The notes below the pieces were generated by a model. It ran no database searches, was not told the origin of the DNA, and worked only from the letters and a program-made list of their open reading frames with translations. Shown in pieces: positions 32,465 to 42,900 of a stretch of 45,000 nt of DNA. Position 1 is the stretch's first letter, and every line of letters starts with the position of its first letter. The position numbers and the translations under genes are program-made. Source of the stretch: Symbiodinium natans (Eukaryota; Sar; Dinophyceae; Suessiales; Symbiodiniaceae); NCBI GenBank assembly GCA_905221605.1, contig CAJNDS010001258.1, positions 27,501 to 72,500 on the forward strand, read 5' to 3'.

Positions 32465-32610
32465 AGGGGCTTAGTAGGGTTTTGTAGGGTTTAGTAGGGC
32501 TTAGCAGGGTTTAGCAGGATTTAGTAGGGTTTAGTAGGGTTTAGTAGGGTTTAATGGGGTTTAATAGGGCTTAGTAGGTTTAGTCGGGTTTTAGTAGGGT
32601 TTAGGGTTTA
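32465..32610 (+). repeat. TTTAGTAGGG decamer array
   Basis: About 13 units of 10 bp that look like the telomere unit with TAG duplicated; several carry C or A substitutions. Confidence 0.85.
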
Positions 32611-32612
32611 AA

Positions 32613-32690
32613 GGGCCACTGGAACCACTGGAGCTTCTCCCCGCTTCTCGGCACCCCGGCCGCGGTGGTGAAGAGGAGCACCAGGAAGAC
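32613..32690 (-). CDS. unassigned exon with one membrane helix
   Basis: Acceptor TCCCAG|GTC, then VFLVLLFTTAAGVPRSGEKL followed by QWFQWP. The first dozen residues are hydrophobic enough for a membrane segment or signal core. Confidence 0.4.
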
Positions 32691-32943
32691 CTGGGATGCG
32701 CCGAGAGAAGGAGCTTGGAGCTTCAGGGGCCACAAGGTTGCGGGGTTTGGGGCGTAGGGTTTAGGGGCCTTACAACCCTAGAGTTGAGGGGCCTGAGGAT
32801 TACAGGGATTACCACCAGGACCTTCAGGCTTCAGCAAGACTCTGAAAGAGCAAAAGGCAACGAAGAAAGCGTCAGGTGATGCAAGCACTTTATGGCCCCA
32901 AGTGGAAATTGCTTCGGCTTAGACTTCGTCTGCCTTCCGCTTT

Positions 32944-33072
32944 CTAGACATCAGCAGCTGTCAGATGCTGTCCGCCTATTTCAGGTCCCAAACCATCATC
33001 TTGGTCGAGCTTCTGCATCCCATTCTCCGTGAAATCATCGACTCCAGCGCTCAAGGTGGGCGGGGCAATGAG
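32944..33072 (-). CDS. unassigned exon with stop, acidic
   Basis: Forty-two codons and TAG: LIAPPTLSAGVDDFTENGMQ, then KLDQDDGLGPEIGG and a short tail. A clean, acidic, protein-like reading. Possibly a C-terminal exon. Confidence 0.45.
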   Translation of the reverse strand, partial: LIAPPTLSAGVDDFTENGMQKLDQDDGLGPEIGGQHLTAADV

Positions 33073-33324
33073 GCTAAACCCTAAACCCTAAACCCTAAAA
33101 CCCTAAAACCCTGTCTACCCTGAGCTGCAGATGGCTTGCAAATATGATGTGTACCTTATAAAGTCCCCATACACCTCAATAACCTTTGGGGTCCACCCCC
33201 ATACCGCGCTGTGCTTGCTTTGAGGCGTTTTGGGGTTTAGAGCTTTCGGCAGTATACCTTTCAGCCATCCACCAAAAAATCTAACCCGTCTGCCATACCC
33301 ACAAGCAGGAGACCTTCACAAACC

Positions 33325-33455
33325 CTGAAGTACATCGAAAACGGACCCCGCGCCCCCTTCTAGGCATGAGAAAAGTCCGAGGCGCCGGATATCGGCGCTG
33401 GTCCACCGAGCCACCTTTGGGCATCGACGCCTGGACAGAAACCTGCAAAGCCAGC
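33325..33455 (-). CDS. unassigned open island, two overlapping minus frames
   Basis: One frame reads ARWTSADIRRLGLFSCLEGG and then AGSVFDVLQGL to a stop. Another minus frame is open for about 50 codons. I prefer the first by composition. Confidence 0.35.
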
Positions 33456-33865
33456 TCTGGGCGGCGGAATGCAGGGGTTAGGGTTTAGGGTTTAGGGTTT
33501 AGGGTGCAGGGGTTAGGGGTTCAAACCCCCAATCCGCCGAGTCCTCAAACCCAGCTCTGAAAGGCACCCTGCACATGGGGTTGACTCTGCTTCCTGACTA
33601 GCAGACCCTAAACCCGCACCTAAACCAGGCCCCTCCCAGACCCTGAACCCTCAACCCGATGACTCCACTCCCCCCCCAACGACCTTAAACCCTTAACCCG
33701 AACCCCGCCCCCCCTCCACCCCACAGAGACATGAAACCCTGAACCCGACCCCCCGCCCAAGACCCTGAACGCAAGACACCCTACACCCGAAGCCCGAAAC
33801 CCTATAAGCCCTAGATCCTCAACCCTAAACCCTCAACCCTCAACGTGAACCCGAAACAATCGGAC

Positions 33866-33928
33866 CTTCCCAGGAGGCTCAACGGGACAGGCGCCCACCC
33901 AGTGTGCCCTTAAAGGACACTTGTCGAT
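33866..33928 (-). CDS. unassigned exon with GT donor
   Basis: IDKCPLRAHWVGACPVEPPG then K, ending at AAG|GTCCGA. No family recognised. Confidence 0.35.
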
Positions 33929-33952
33929 GGTTTAGGGTTTAGGGTTTAGGGT

Positions 33953-34005
<53 letters not shown>

Positions 34006-34225
34006 GGGTTGGCCCAACCGGGGTGAGATAAGACAAGGGTTGCAGGGGTTGGCTTATAGGGCTTCGCTTGGAACCGCCCCTTCTTCATTCGGGTTTGGCT
34101 TGAACCCGAAAGCCGAAACCCTAAATCCTGGACCCTAAACCCTACATGCCCCCCACCCCAAAACAAAGAAAACAAAAGCACCACAAGGGTTTGGGTCTTA
34201 GGTGGGTTTAGTGTGCGCTGGTGAG

Positions 34226-34261
34226 CTGTTGGGCCAAGGCCGCAATCAGCCCAAACTTCCG
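34226..34261 (-). CDS. unassigned exon-like island
   Basis: RKFGLIAALAQQ followed by LTSAH on the minus strand, an amphipathic helix. It abuts a TTTAGGG array on its upstream side. Confidence 0.3.
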
Positions 34262-34268
34262 CGACCCG

Positions 34269-34412
34269 TTTAGGGTTTAGGGTTTAGGGTTTAGGGTTTA
34301 GGGTTTAGGGTTTAGGGTTTAGGGTTTAGGGTTTAGGGTTTAGGGTTTAGGGTTTAGGGTTTAGGGTTTAGGGTTTAGGGTAGGGTTTAGGGTTTACGGT
34401 TTAGGGCTTGGG
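34269..34412 (+). repeat. TTTAGGG array
   Basis: About 19 units, with one 5-bp deletion near 34380. Confidence 0.95.
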
Positions 34413-34424
34413 GTTTGGGGACTA

Positions 34425-34496
34425 CCGTCCCCGATCCCCGAAGCCCCGCAGCGGAAGTGCTGGAGCCAGGAGAAGGCGGCGCGGGGCACGCGCGTG
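34425..34496 (-). CDS. unassigned exon-like island
   Basis: TRVPRAAFSWLQHFRCGASG on the minus strand, GC-rich. A related-looking island at 34737-34787 reads LYALWKAGQKASSASR. Boundaries unknown. Confidence 0.3.
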
Positions 34497-34792
34497 GGTT
34501 CTCTGACTCTTGGGTTTTGGGGTTTTAGGGTTTTAGGGCTCTAGGGCTTTAGAGTTTGAGGGGTTTGAGGGTTTGAAGGTTTTAGGCGCTTAGGGTTTGA
34601 AGGCTTTTCGGCTCTAGGGTTTGAGGGGTTTAGGGCTTCAGGGTTGGGGGTTTGAAGATTTCAGGCGTTTGGGGTTTGAAGGTTTTAGGGCTTTAGGTTT
34701 TGAAGGTTGAGGGCTGCGGGTGTTGGAGCTTAGGGTTGAGTAGCGTGAGGCGCTGGAGGCCTTCTGGCCGGCTTTCCAGAGGGCGTAGAGTA

Positions 34793-34935
34793 CATGGAGG
34801 TTCATGGTACTTACTAACTAGTTATAACTGTACTTATAACTGTACTTATGACTATATTTAGGGCACTTAAGGGGCTTACAAGTGGGTTATAAGTACAGTT
34901 ATAGTTGGTTAATAAGTACCATGAACCTCTCCAAG
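34793..34935. mobile_element. family B inverted-repeat element
   Basis: 143 bp with imperfect 40-bp arms: GAGGTTCATGGTACTTA at the left, its complement at the right. It would fold into a long hairpin. Confidence 0.8.
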
Positions 34936-35324
34936 TAGCTTAGGGTTGAGGCTTTAGCGCCTTTGAGGGGGGGGGGGTTCTACAGTTCGGGGTTTAGGGG
35001 CCTGCAGGTCGTTTAGGAGGCAAGGGGTTTAGGGTTTAGGGTTTAGGGTTTTCAAAGACCCGGAACCCTGTGAGCCCCATAAACCCTAACCCTGAGCAGC
35101 TGTGACATTTGCAAACACCGCGCCCCAAACTCAATCCCTAAACCCTGAGCTTAAACTCCAAACTCCCTCAAACCCTAAACTTTAAACCCTAAACCCCAAA
35201 CCCTAAACCCTAAACCACAAACCCTAAACCCTAAACCTTAACGCCTCCGCCCACGCGCTGCGCCGGAGGACCGCGCCCAGCACGGCGCGGCGCGGCGAGC
35301 TGGGAGGTTTACTTGGAGGTTCAC

Positions 35325-35665
35325 GGTTTAGGGTTTAGGGTCTGGGGTTTTTTTAGGGTATAGGGTTTAGGGTGTGGGGTTTAGGGTTTCGGGTCTAGGG
35401 TTTGGGGTTTCGGGTTTGGGGTTTAAGGTTTAGGGTTTGGGGTTTGGGGTTTAGGGTTTGGGGTTGGTTGAGGTTTAGGGTTTAGGGTTGGGTTTAGGGT
35501 TTAGGGTTTAGGGTTTAGGGTTTAGGGTTTAGGGTTTAGGGTTTAGGGTTTAGGGTTTAGGGTTTAGGGCTTAGGGCTTAGGGTTTAGGGTTTAGGGTTT
35601 ACGGTTTAGGGTTTAGGGCTTAGGGCTTAGGGTTTAGGGTTTAGGGTTTAGGGTTTAGGGGCTTA
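35325..35665 (+). repeat. mixed TTTAGGG/TTTGGGG array
   Basis: About 48 units, degenerate at the left and regular from 35490, with paired GCTTAGG units. Confidence 0.9.
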
Positions 35666-36284
35666 TGGTATAGGGAGCTAGGGTCTTGAGCAATAAATTC
35701 GCCCCGACATCGTCGCCTCTAGTCCCCTTCCACAGAAGGCTATTCCACAGAAGGTTCGGCTCCTTGTTCTTAGCCGAGGATCAGGGAATCGGGGTTTAGG
35801 GTTTAGGGTTTAGTGTTTAGGGCTTGCCGATAAGCGAAGAGGCAGGAACGGCAGCAATGACAACCAGCTCTGCGCCTCATGAAATACGCTAGTGAGCGTG
35901 CTCGTAGTATGCGCTCTTGATGAGCATTGTCACTTGCATCGTTGTTCTTACTGTTCACGTGCTTCATGCTAGCATCTTGCAGTTGTTATGCTTCGTTAGC
36001 CGTCAGCATTACTGATGTTTGCGCGTCGCTGTTATTTGCTATTGTCATTGCTATTGTTATGATTGCTATTTCTGCTCTTGGTATTGTCACTGCTTTTGCG
36101 CCTGTGTTGCTGCTCCTGTGTATTGCTGCCTAAACCCTAGCCTTAAACCCTAAACCCTAAACCCAAAACCCTCAACCCTCAACCCTCAACCCTAAACCCT
36201 AAACCCTAAACCTTAAACCCCAAACCCCAAACCCCAAACCCCAAACCCTAAACCCTAAACCCTAAACCCTTCACCTCATCATGT

Positions 36285-36398
36285 TCATTCCTGCGATTTC
36301 AGTGGTCCTCTGCTGCTCTGGGGCTCTGACCCCTTGCCCCTCGACTCCTCCACGAAGAAGAAGCGACTCTGCGCCTGGTTATAAGAAGCGGTGAAGTG
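36285..36398 (-). CDS. unassigned exon or 3' exon HFTASYNQAQSRFFF
   Basis: Thirty-seven codons and a stop, HFTASYNQAQSRFFFVEESR then a polar tail. It starts beside a TTTAGGG array. No family recognised. Confidence 0.4.
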   Translation of the reverse strand, partial: HFTASYNQAQSRFFFVEESRGKGSEPQSSRGPLKSQE

Positions 36399-36401
36399 TA
36401 A

Positions 36402-36535
36402 CGGTTTAGGGTTTAGGGTTTAGGGTTTAGGGTTTAGGGTTTAGGGTTTAGGGTTTAGGGTTTAGGGTTTAGGGTTTAGGGTTTAGGGTTTAGGGTTTAG
36501 GGTTTAGGGTTTAGGGTTTAGGGTTTAGGGGGCTT
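36402..36535 (+). repeat. TTTAGGG array
   Basis: About 18 perfect units. A mirror CCCTAAA/CCCCAAA array lies at 36134-36272. Confidence 0.95.
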
Positions 36536-36589
36536 GGGGTTGTGGGGTTTAAGGTTTAGGGTTTACCGTTCAAGAATGGCGTGACTTAC

Positions 36590-36661
36590 GTCCGCGTGTA
36601 CTTTGGCCCTTTACTGAACGACTTGGGGGGCGCCAGAGGCGCATTGACACCGATGGCTGGC
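36590..36661 (-). CDS. unassigned exon with strong splice sites
   Basis: Acceptor CCACAG|G, 23 codons (PAIGVNAPLAPPKSFSKGPK...), donor CGGAC|GTAAGT, a perfect GT consensus. The plus strand is also open (KNGVTYVRVYFGP) but lacks such sites. Confidence 0.45.
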
Positions 36662-36814
36662 CTGTGGAAGCCCTAAACCCTCAACCCTAAACCCTAAACC
36701 CTAAACCCTAAACCCTAAACCCTAAACCCAAAACCCTGTCAAGCAAGGCATCCTAACACCTCCGAACTTGGGATCCTCTTGCTGCTTCAACAACAACGTA
36801 CGAGCGCGGCTGAC

Positions 36815-36916
36815 CTAGAGCAGCTCCAGCTGCTCCCTCGCGTTACGAAGCGCGTTGCTTGAGATGGCCAAGACAGATGACTGCATTGGAGTCAGCACTT
36901 CGTGAAGAATGCATAA
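36815..36916 (-). CDS. unassigned island with HExxTP
   Basis: Thirty-three codons and a stop: begins LCILHEVLTPMQSSVLAISS and continues NALRNAREQLELL. H-E-x-x-T-P-M with a following helix resembles the H-box of histidine kinases, but the usual Arg is absent and no ATPase motifs were found nearby. Confidence 0.3.
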   Translation of the reverse strand, partial: LCILHEVLTPMQSSVLAISSNALRNAREQLELL

Positions 36917-36934
36917 TTATGCTTATAAGCGAGA

Positions 36935-37040
36935 CTTGTAAGAAGACCAGCAGAACTCCTTCATGGAAGTTCTTCTCCTTCGGTTCTCTTCTGCGAACGC
37001 AGAAGCTGTCACCGATGCATCTGCTGCAGCATCTGCCCCC
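36935..37040 (-). CDS. unassigned exon-like island, Ala/Arg-rich
   Basis: Open minus frame reading ADAAADASVTASAFAEENRR and ending EFCWSSYK. The 5' boundary is unknown. No family recognised. Confidence 0.35.
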
Positions 37041-37502
37041 AAACCCAAACTCCCTCAGCCCCCCAACCCCCCCCCGCCCCCTCACACAAAAAAATAAAGA
37101 CACAAACCCAAGCCTGGTGGGCGCTTCAGTGATCCCAAGCCCGACCTGTAACCCCCAAACCCTCACACCACACACAAACACACGCACGCACACGCGCGCA
37201 CACACACACACACAAACAAACAAAAAAATACTTAGCAGGTACAAACCGCCAGCAGAATCGTATCCAAACCCCGAACTCATAACTGACCAAACCCCAATCC
37301 CTACGTCTTAAACCCACAACCCCGTGAAAAACCCTAAACCCTCAACCCTCAACCCTAAACCCTAAAACCTAAACCCTAAACCCTAAACCCTAAACCCCAA
37401 CCCCGAAACCCTCCGAGTGCGCGGCGCAGCTCCGCGCAGCCGCAGCTGGGGGGCTGGGCTCAGAGCCCTGAGGCGCTCGCGGCGCAAATTTGGAGGGGGG
37501 GA

Positions 37503-37900
37503 AGGGTTTAGGGAGTTTAGGGAGTATAGGGAGTTTAGGTAGTTTAGGGAGTTTAGGGAGTTTAGGGAGTTTAGGGAGTTTAGGGAGTTTAGGGAGTTTA
37601 GGGAGTTTAGGGAGTTTAGGGAGTTTAGGGAGTTTAGGGAGTTTAGGGAGTTTAGGGAGTTTAGGGAGTTTAGGGAGTTTAGGCAGTTTAGGGAGTTTAG
37701 GGAGTTTAGGGAGTTTAGGGTTTAGGGTTGAGGGTTTAGGGTTTAAGGTTTAGGGTTTAGGGTTTAGGGTTTAGGGCTTAGGGTTTAGGGTTTAGGGTGT
37801 ACGGTGTAGGGTGTAGGGTGTAGGGTATAGGACTTACGGTTAGGGTTTAGAGTTTAGGGTTCAGGGTCTAGGGTTTGTGGACAGAGAGTTTCGGGGTTCC
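37503..37900 (+). repeat. GTTTAGGGA nonamer array, then heptamers
   Basis: About 24 units of 9 bp (GTTTAGGGA), near identical, then ordinary TTTAGGG and GTGTAGG units. The 9-bp period is a multiple of three and creates a false GSL-repeat ORF. Confidence 0.95.
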
Positions 37901-37934
37901 GGGGCCCTCTACAGAGATAGCCGCGGAAAGAACA

Positions 37935-38055
37935 CTTGGAGTTTCATGGGTACTTATGACCCCACCTATAAATCTACTTGTAACCTACCTATTGGACATA
38001 GGGGGTTTATAAGTGCAGTGATAATTGGGCTTATAAGTTCCCATGAACCTCCAAG
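37935..38055. mobile_element. family B element, second copy
   Basis: 121 bp with ends CTTGGAG(T/G)TTCATGGG and ACTTATAA-type subterminal sequence. A weaker half copy starts near 12545 (GGTTCATGGGTACTT). Confidence 0.75.
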
Positions 38056-38130
38056 CAGGGTTTAGGGTTGGGATGTTCCCCCTTATACTAACAATCCTTA
38101 ATATGGATTACAATAGCGGGTACTCTAATC

Positions 38131-38200
38131 CCGAACCTCCAAGCATTCAAACACTCCCGAATTCCACGCCTCCAGAGTGACAAAGGCCACGAGCATCGGC
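38131..38200 (-). CDS. unassigned exon MLVAFVTLEAWNSG
   Basis: Acceptor TGCCAG|G, then PMLVAFVTLEAWNSGVFECL. Strongly protein-like. The 3' part approaches a short inverted-repeat element. Probably belongs to the gene starting at 39424. Confidence 0.45.
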
Positions 38201-39334
38201 CTGGCAGGGGGCCGAGAGGTTTACCCCAAGGGGACCCTTTAAAACCGAAACCCTAAACCCTGAACCCGAAACCCTAAGCCCTAAACCCTAGGGAGGGGGT
38301 GGGGGGGAAAGGAGAGGTTTGAAGGGACGAAATGGGGAGGGACGCTTCTAGTGGTGCCACTTGGGCATCTAGGGACTGCAAGAACAGCACCCTAAACCAG
38401 CACCATGCTTCTGGGTTCCGGTTAAGGAACTTCAAGTACACAAGCTGCCGTGATCGGGTTATATATATATATCATAGAGGGAGGGAGGCAAAGAGAGCAA
38501 GAGAGAGCGAGAGAACAAAGAATGTGGCAGCCTTCTATGGTAATGTAGCTTCCTCGACATGAAGGTTTTGAGGGGACCTTTGTTAGGGGCGCAGGAGGTT
38601 CCATGGATGACTGTGGGCACAAAGGGACAAATAAAGGTCACACAATATATACACTTACCCGCCAAGAACAGCACCATTCAACGCTATCTGGCCCTACCTC
38701 GTAGAAGGTACGTCGAACCGTTGTATCAGGTGGGGGGGAGGGGAGTTTCCCAATAGCATCCCTCAAGAGTTCCAGGTGTTAGGTGTACCAAATTCTGGGC
38801 CTTATGAAGGTTGGGGGGGGCGTTTAGGGGTTTAGGTTGTTTAGGGCTTGGGGTTCAGGGTTTAGGGTCTAGGGCTTAGGGTTTAGGGTATACTAACAGT
38901 CCTTAAGAGGGTTTCAGGAGGGCTTGCGGCCCCGGCCCAGCTTTTTCCCACGCATTGCAGGGGCTCACGGCCCGCGATCCAATGTGGTCGCAGCCTTGCG
39001 GTGATCCTCGGGTTTAGGGTTTAGGGTTAAGGGGTAAGGGTTAAGGGTTTAGGGGTTAGGTGTTAGGGGTTAGGGGTTTGGGGTTTGGGGTTTGGGTTTG
39101 GGGTTTAGGGTTTAGGGTTTACAGTTATTCGGCCTAAACCCAGACCCCGGTTTGCCGATTTCAGGGTTTGGGGGCTTGAGGCATCTGAACATTTGGCGGG
39201 GTCTTAGGAGCCCTAAACCCAAACCCTAAATTACTAAACCCTAAACCCTAAACCCCAAACCCTAAATTACTAAACCCTAAACCCTAAACCCCAAACCCTA
39301 AACCCCTTTACAGGGCCTTATAGAAGACTTTAAC

Positions 39335-39424
39335 CATGGGCTCCTCCTCCGTCATCTCCGCCCACTGCTGGTAGAGAGGCAGGGGCAGCGAGGGCGCCTC
39401 CAGATGCAAGGCCTCCACCAGCAT
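39335..39424 (-). CDS. probable first exon of an unidentified gene
   Basis: Thirty codons starting MLVEALHLEAPSLPLPLYQQ and ending WAEMTEEEPM at a GT donor (CCCATG|GTTAAAG). A TTTAGGG array lies just upstream of the Met and the phosphatase gene ends about 400 bp upstream, so this is likely the start of the next gene in a same-strand series. I do not recognise it; composition is leucine- and glutamate-rich and clearly protein-like. Confidence 0.5.
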
Positions 39425-39821
39425 GGTTTAGGGTTTAGGGTTTAGGGTTTAGGGTCTAGGGTTTAGGGGTTAGGGGTTTAGGGGTTTAGGGTTTAGGGCT
39501 TTAGGGGTTTAGGGGTTCAGGGGTGTAGGGGTTTAGGGGTTTAAGGGTTTAGGGGTTTAAGGGTTTAGGGGTTTAGGGGTTTAAGGGTTTAGGGGTTTAA
39601 GGGTTTAGGGGTGTAGGGCTTAGGAATTGAAGGTCTAGGCGTTTGGGGTTGAGGGTTTAGGCCTCACATGTTCCTAGTCGCAACATGAGGAGAAGCGCTG
39701 CTGCGAACACGTGGCAACTCTTCAAGACAAGATGCTACTCTGGATCTAAGCAACCCTACGCCCTAAACCCAAACTGTGAACCCTAAACCCTCAACCCAGA
39801 ACTCGCCCTCAACCCTAAACC

Positions 39822-39923
39822 CTAAACCCCAAAAGCGGAGTCGATTCGGTGGGTTGCCTCCCGCTCCAGCTCCACCAGCCGCTCCCAGAAGCCGTCGTTC
39901 GGCCAGATGACCTCCGAGGCTGA
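39822..39923 (-). CDS. dual-specificity phosphatase, exon 8 with stop
   Basis: SASEVIWPNDGFWERLVELE then a polar tail ending DSAFGV. PN-x-GFW-x-x-L-x-x-x-E is the C-terminal DSP motif. The stop TAG at 39822-39824 is the TAG of a GTTTAGGG unit. Confidence 0.75.
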   Translation of the reverse strand, partial: SASEVIWPNDGFWERLVELEREATHRIDSAFGV

Positions 39924-42900
39924 CTTCGGGTAGGGTTTAGGGTTTAGGGTTTAGGGTTTAGGGTTTGAGGTTTGGGGTTTGGGGTTTGGGGTTTAGGGTT
40001 TAGGGTTTGGGGTTTAGGGTCTAGGGTTTAGGGTCTAGGGTCTAGGGTTTCGGGTTTCGGGTTCCGGGTTTCGGGTTTAGGGTTTAGAGTTTAGGGTTGA
40101 GGGTTTAAGATTTAGGGTTTAGGGCTTAGGATTTCATAAAGGGTTCAGGTCCGGGGAGTTTCTTTTTCATAACAATTTACAGTTTGGGGAATTTAGGTTT
40201 AGGGCTTAAGGGACTTCAGGGGTTCAGGGCTTAGGGCTTCATGGACCCACAACGTACATCTGAAGCACTATAAACCAAGACTACAGAAACACACTCTGGG
40301 AGTCTTCAGAATAGGAGTACCCTTTCCAGGGTCCCTCTCATGAGGATTTTGAGGCTAGGTTTGCCCCGTAACCTAGGATGAAAAAGGGTGCCCTTTTTTG
40401 CTTAAAGCGGTTTATAAGGGAACCTAAACCTACCAAAAAGGGAATAAGGGTACTACTGGGCATCCTAGGAGGGTATGTAAGCCGGATGTGACCTTCGGGC
40501 GCGCTTTAGAGGCCTCACAGGCGACCCTTAGGGGGCCGTAAGCTGCTCCAGAAAGCCACCATGAACCGAACCCTAAACCCTAAACCCTAAACCCTGAACC
40601 CTAAACCCTAAACCCTAAACCCTAAACCTAGGCAAGGTGCCCGGCGCCGGCAGATGGTGTGAACGAAGGCCTGCCTCAGGGGAACTGGAGGGGTGGGGTT
40701 TAGGGTTTAGGGTTTAGGGTTTAGGGTTTAGGGTTTAGGGTTTAGGGTTTGGGGTTTCGGGTTTAGAGTGTAGGGTTTAGGGCTAGGAGTTTAGCGGAGT
40801 ACGGAGGGCTTTGAGGGCTTCGGAACTTGTTTGGCACAGCCCGAGCCTCAGCGTCATCCCCTTCCTGCGCAGGGGGGCAAAGAAGTTGGGAGGTGGATTG
40901 CGGTTGGGGGGGGGGGGTTTAGGGGGTGCAGGGGGCTTTAGGGGGTCCATAGGGGGCTTAAGGGGGTTCGGGGGTGTAGCAGGTTTAAGGGGGTTTAGGG
41001 CTTTGTGCGGATTTTGGGGGTTGTGGGGGCGTTAGGGTTTAGGGTTTGGGGGTTTAGCGGTTCAGGGCTTAGGGCTTGCAGGTTTAGGGGTATGGGGGGG
41101 GGGGGGGGTAGAAGTCTAGGAGTCTCGGGGCGGGCTTAAGGGTTTCAAGGTTTTTGGGGGCCTCCCCACAAGCCCCGTCTGAGCAAGCCCATCGGCCTGG
41201 CAATCAAGTAGCCAAGGACCAGCCTTAGCTGAGACCCCGGGTGTCCAAAGGTTTAGGGTTTGGGGTTTGGGGTTTAGGGTTTAGGGTGTAGGGTGTAGGG
41301 TTTAGAGTTTAGGGAGTGGGAACCTAAACCCGGCCCCAAGACCCAACACCCTACACCCTGGCTCCCTTCAACCCTAACCCCTTCAACCCCAAACCCTAAA
41401 CCCTAAACCCCCAACCCCTAAACCCTAAACTCTAAGCCCTCTACGCCCCTCTCTGCTCAGACAGAAAAAGTCACCCGGAAAGCTACTGTTGGGTTTTGGG
41501 TTTTGGGTTTAGGGTTTAGGGTTGAAAGAGTTTAGGGTTTAGGGATGTGGCGCCAAGAGGGGCTGAGAACCTCTCGGCGGCTTAATTTTCAAACCGCAAA
41601 ATGAGGGGCGATTGTGTCTGGGCACTTAAACCCCAAAACCTGAACCCAAAACCCAAACCCAAAACCCTAAACCCTAATCCCTAAACCCTAATCCCTAAAC
41701 CCTAAACCCTAAACCCCCAAACCCTAAACCCTAAGCCCGGGCGGCGTGCTGGAGCGCGAGATGCCAGCTGCGCAGTGCACGACGCAGCGGCCTTCTTGAA
41801 GCGATGGCGAGGGAGCCCGCGCTGGTTTTTGGGTTCAGGGTTTAGGATTTAGGGTTTAGGGTTTCGGGTTTGGGATTTACCCTAAACCCCTATAACCTGG
41901 AAACCCGAAAATCTTTCCCCCTGCCTGCTGCGCTAGCGGCATCGATGAAGTCGAAGGCGTCGGTGAACTTGGCCTGAATCTGAAACACGAAAAGGCGACC
42001 TTTTACAACCACAAAGTCTGAACCCACACACAACAGCCTCGCAAGCTGCAGAATCCGAGCTTCCTTGAGAGCCTCCGCCATTTCTGGGTCATCCGTGACA
42101 TCGGAGACGTTATAGTAGACCAACTTGTCAGGAAACAGGTTCTCCTGCAAACCCTAAACCCTCAACCCTAAACCCTAAAGCCGCAAACCCCAGGGCCCGA
42201 AATCGCGCTCAAAATCTGGCCTTCTTGTTAGAGAACTTCAAGTTTAGTTGCCAGAACAAGGAGGCGATGCTGTTCACTGTTTTGCCCCGTTATAGTAAGC
42301 TACTTTGCGTGCCTTAACAACTTGGTAGCCCAGCAACCATACTATCACAAGGGCACCCTTTTTGGGGTTGGCAACTTTCCAAGGGGACCTTGAACCAGAA
42401 TAGGGGTACAGGGGACTGCTGGGCTACCAAGACAAGGACCCAGTCATGGGCGTGAAATCCTCTTTTTCTCATCCTCTGGTTCGTGAAGGTGCGATGTGGT
42501 GCAAGCAGGTCAGTTGAAAAAATCCACGACCCTCTCTATTTCAGCGTTTGTTGTGTTGGTGCTGTTGTAGCAGCCCTATGGTCTAAGAGAGCCCCTGCGC
42601 TGCAGACCGTAACTCCGCTGTGCGAAAGTGTGTACGAACAGCGCTTCAGCAACGACTCCTTAGCGGCCTTAGTGCAAGAGTGTAAGACTATGGAGTCGGT
42701 GTGACGGGGCAAAAAAGCGGCGGCTTGGCGTACCCAAGCGGAGGCGGACAGGAGGCAGTAGGAGCAGGACGTAGTTCCGCTGGATCAGCAAGGCCAGAAC
42801 GGAAGCCATCATCGGAAGAGTCGAAATCTAAATCCTTAGGGTTAGGGTTTAGGGTTTAGGGTTTAGGGTTTAGGGTTTAGGGTTTAGGGTTTAGGGTTTA

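Noticed and set aside
35927-36133. Hydrophobic 68-codon plus ORF
   Set aside because: Its sequence is a degenerate GCTATTGTC-type repeat; the apparent membrane protein is a by-product.
36859-37311. 150- and 145-codon ORFs on opposite strands
   Set aside because: They run through a CA microsatellite and degenerate repeats; shorter minus islands within them are more protein-like.
37490-37753. 87-codon ORF of GSL repeats
   Set aside because: Translation of the GTTTAGGGA nonamer array.
42483-42704. 73-codon plus ORF
   Set aside because: Lies in a phosphatase intron on the opposite strand with no recognisable domain; the neighbouring minus reading at 42690-42840 is equally good. Left unassigned.
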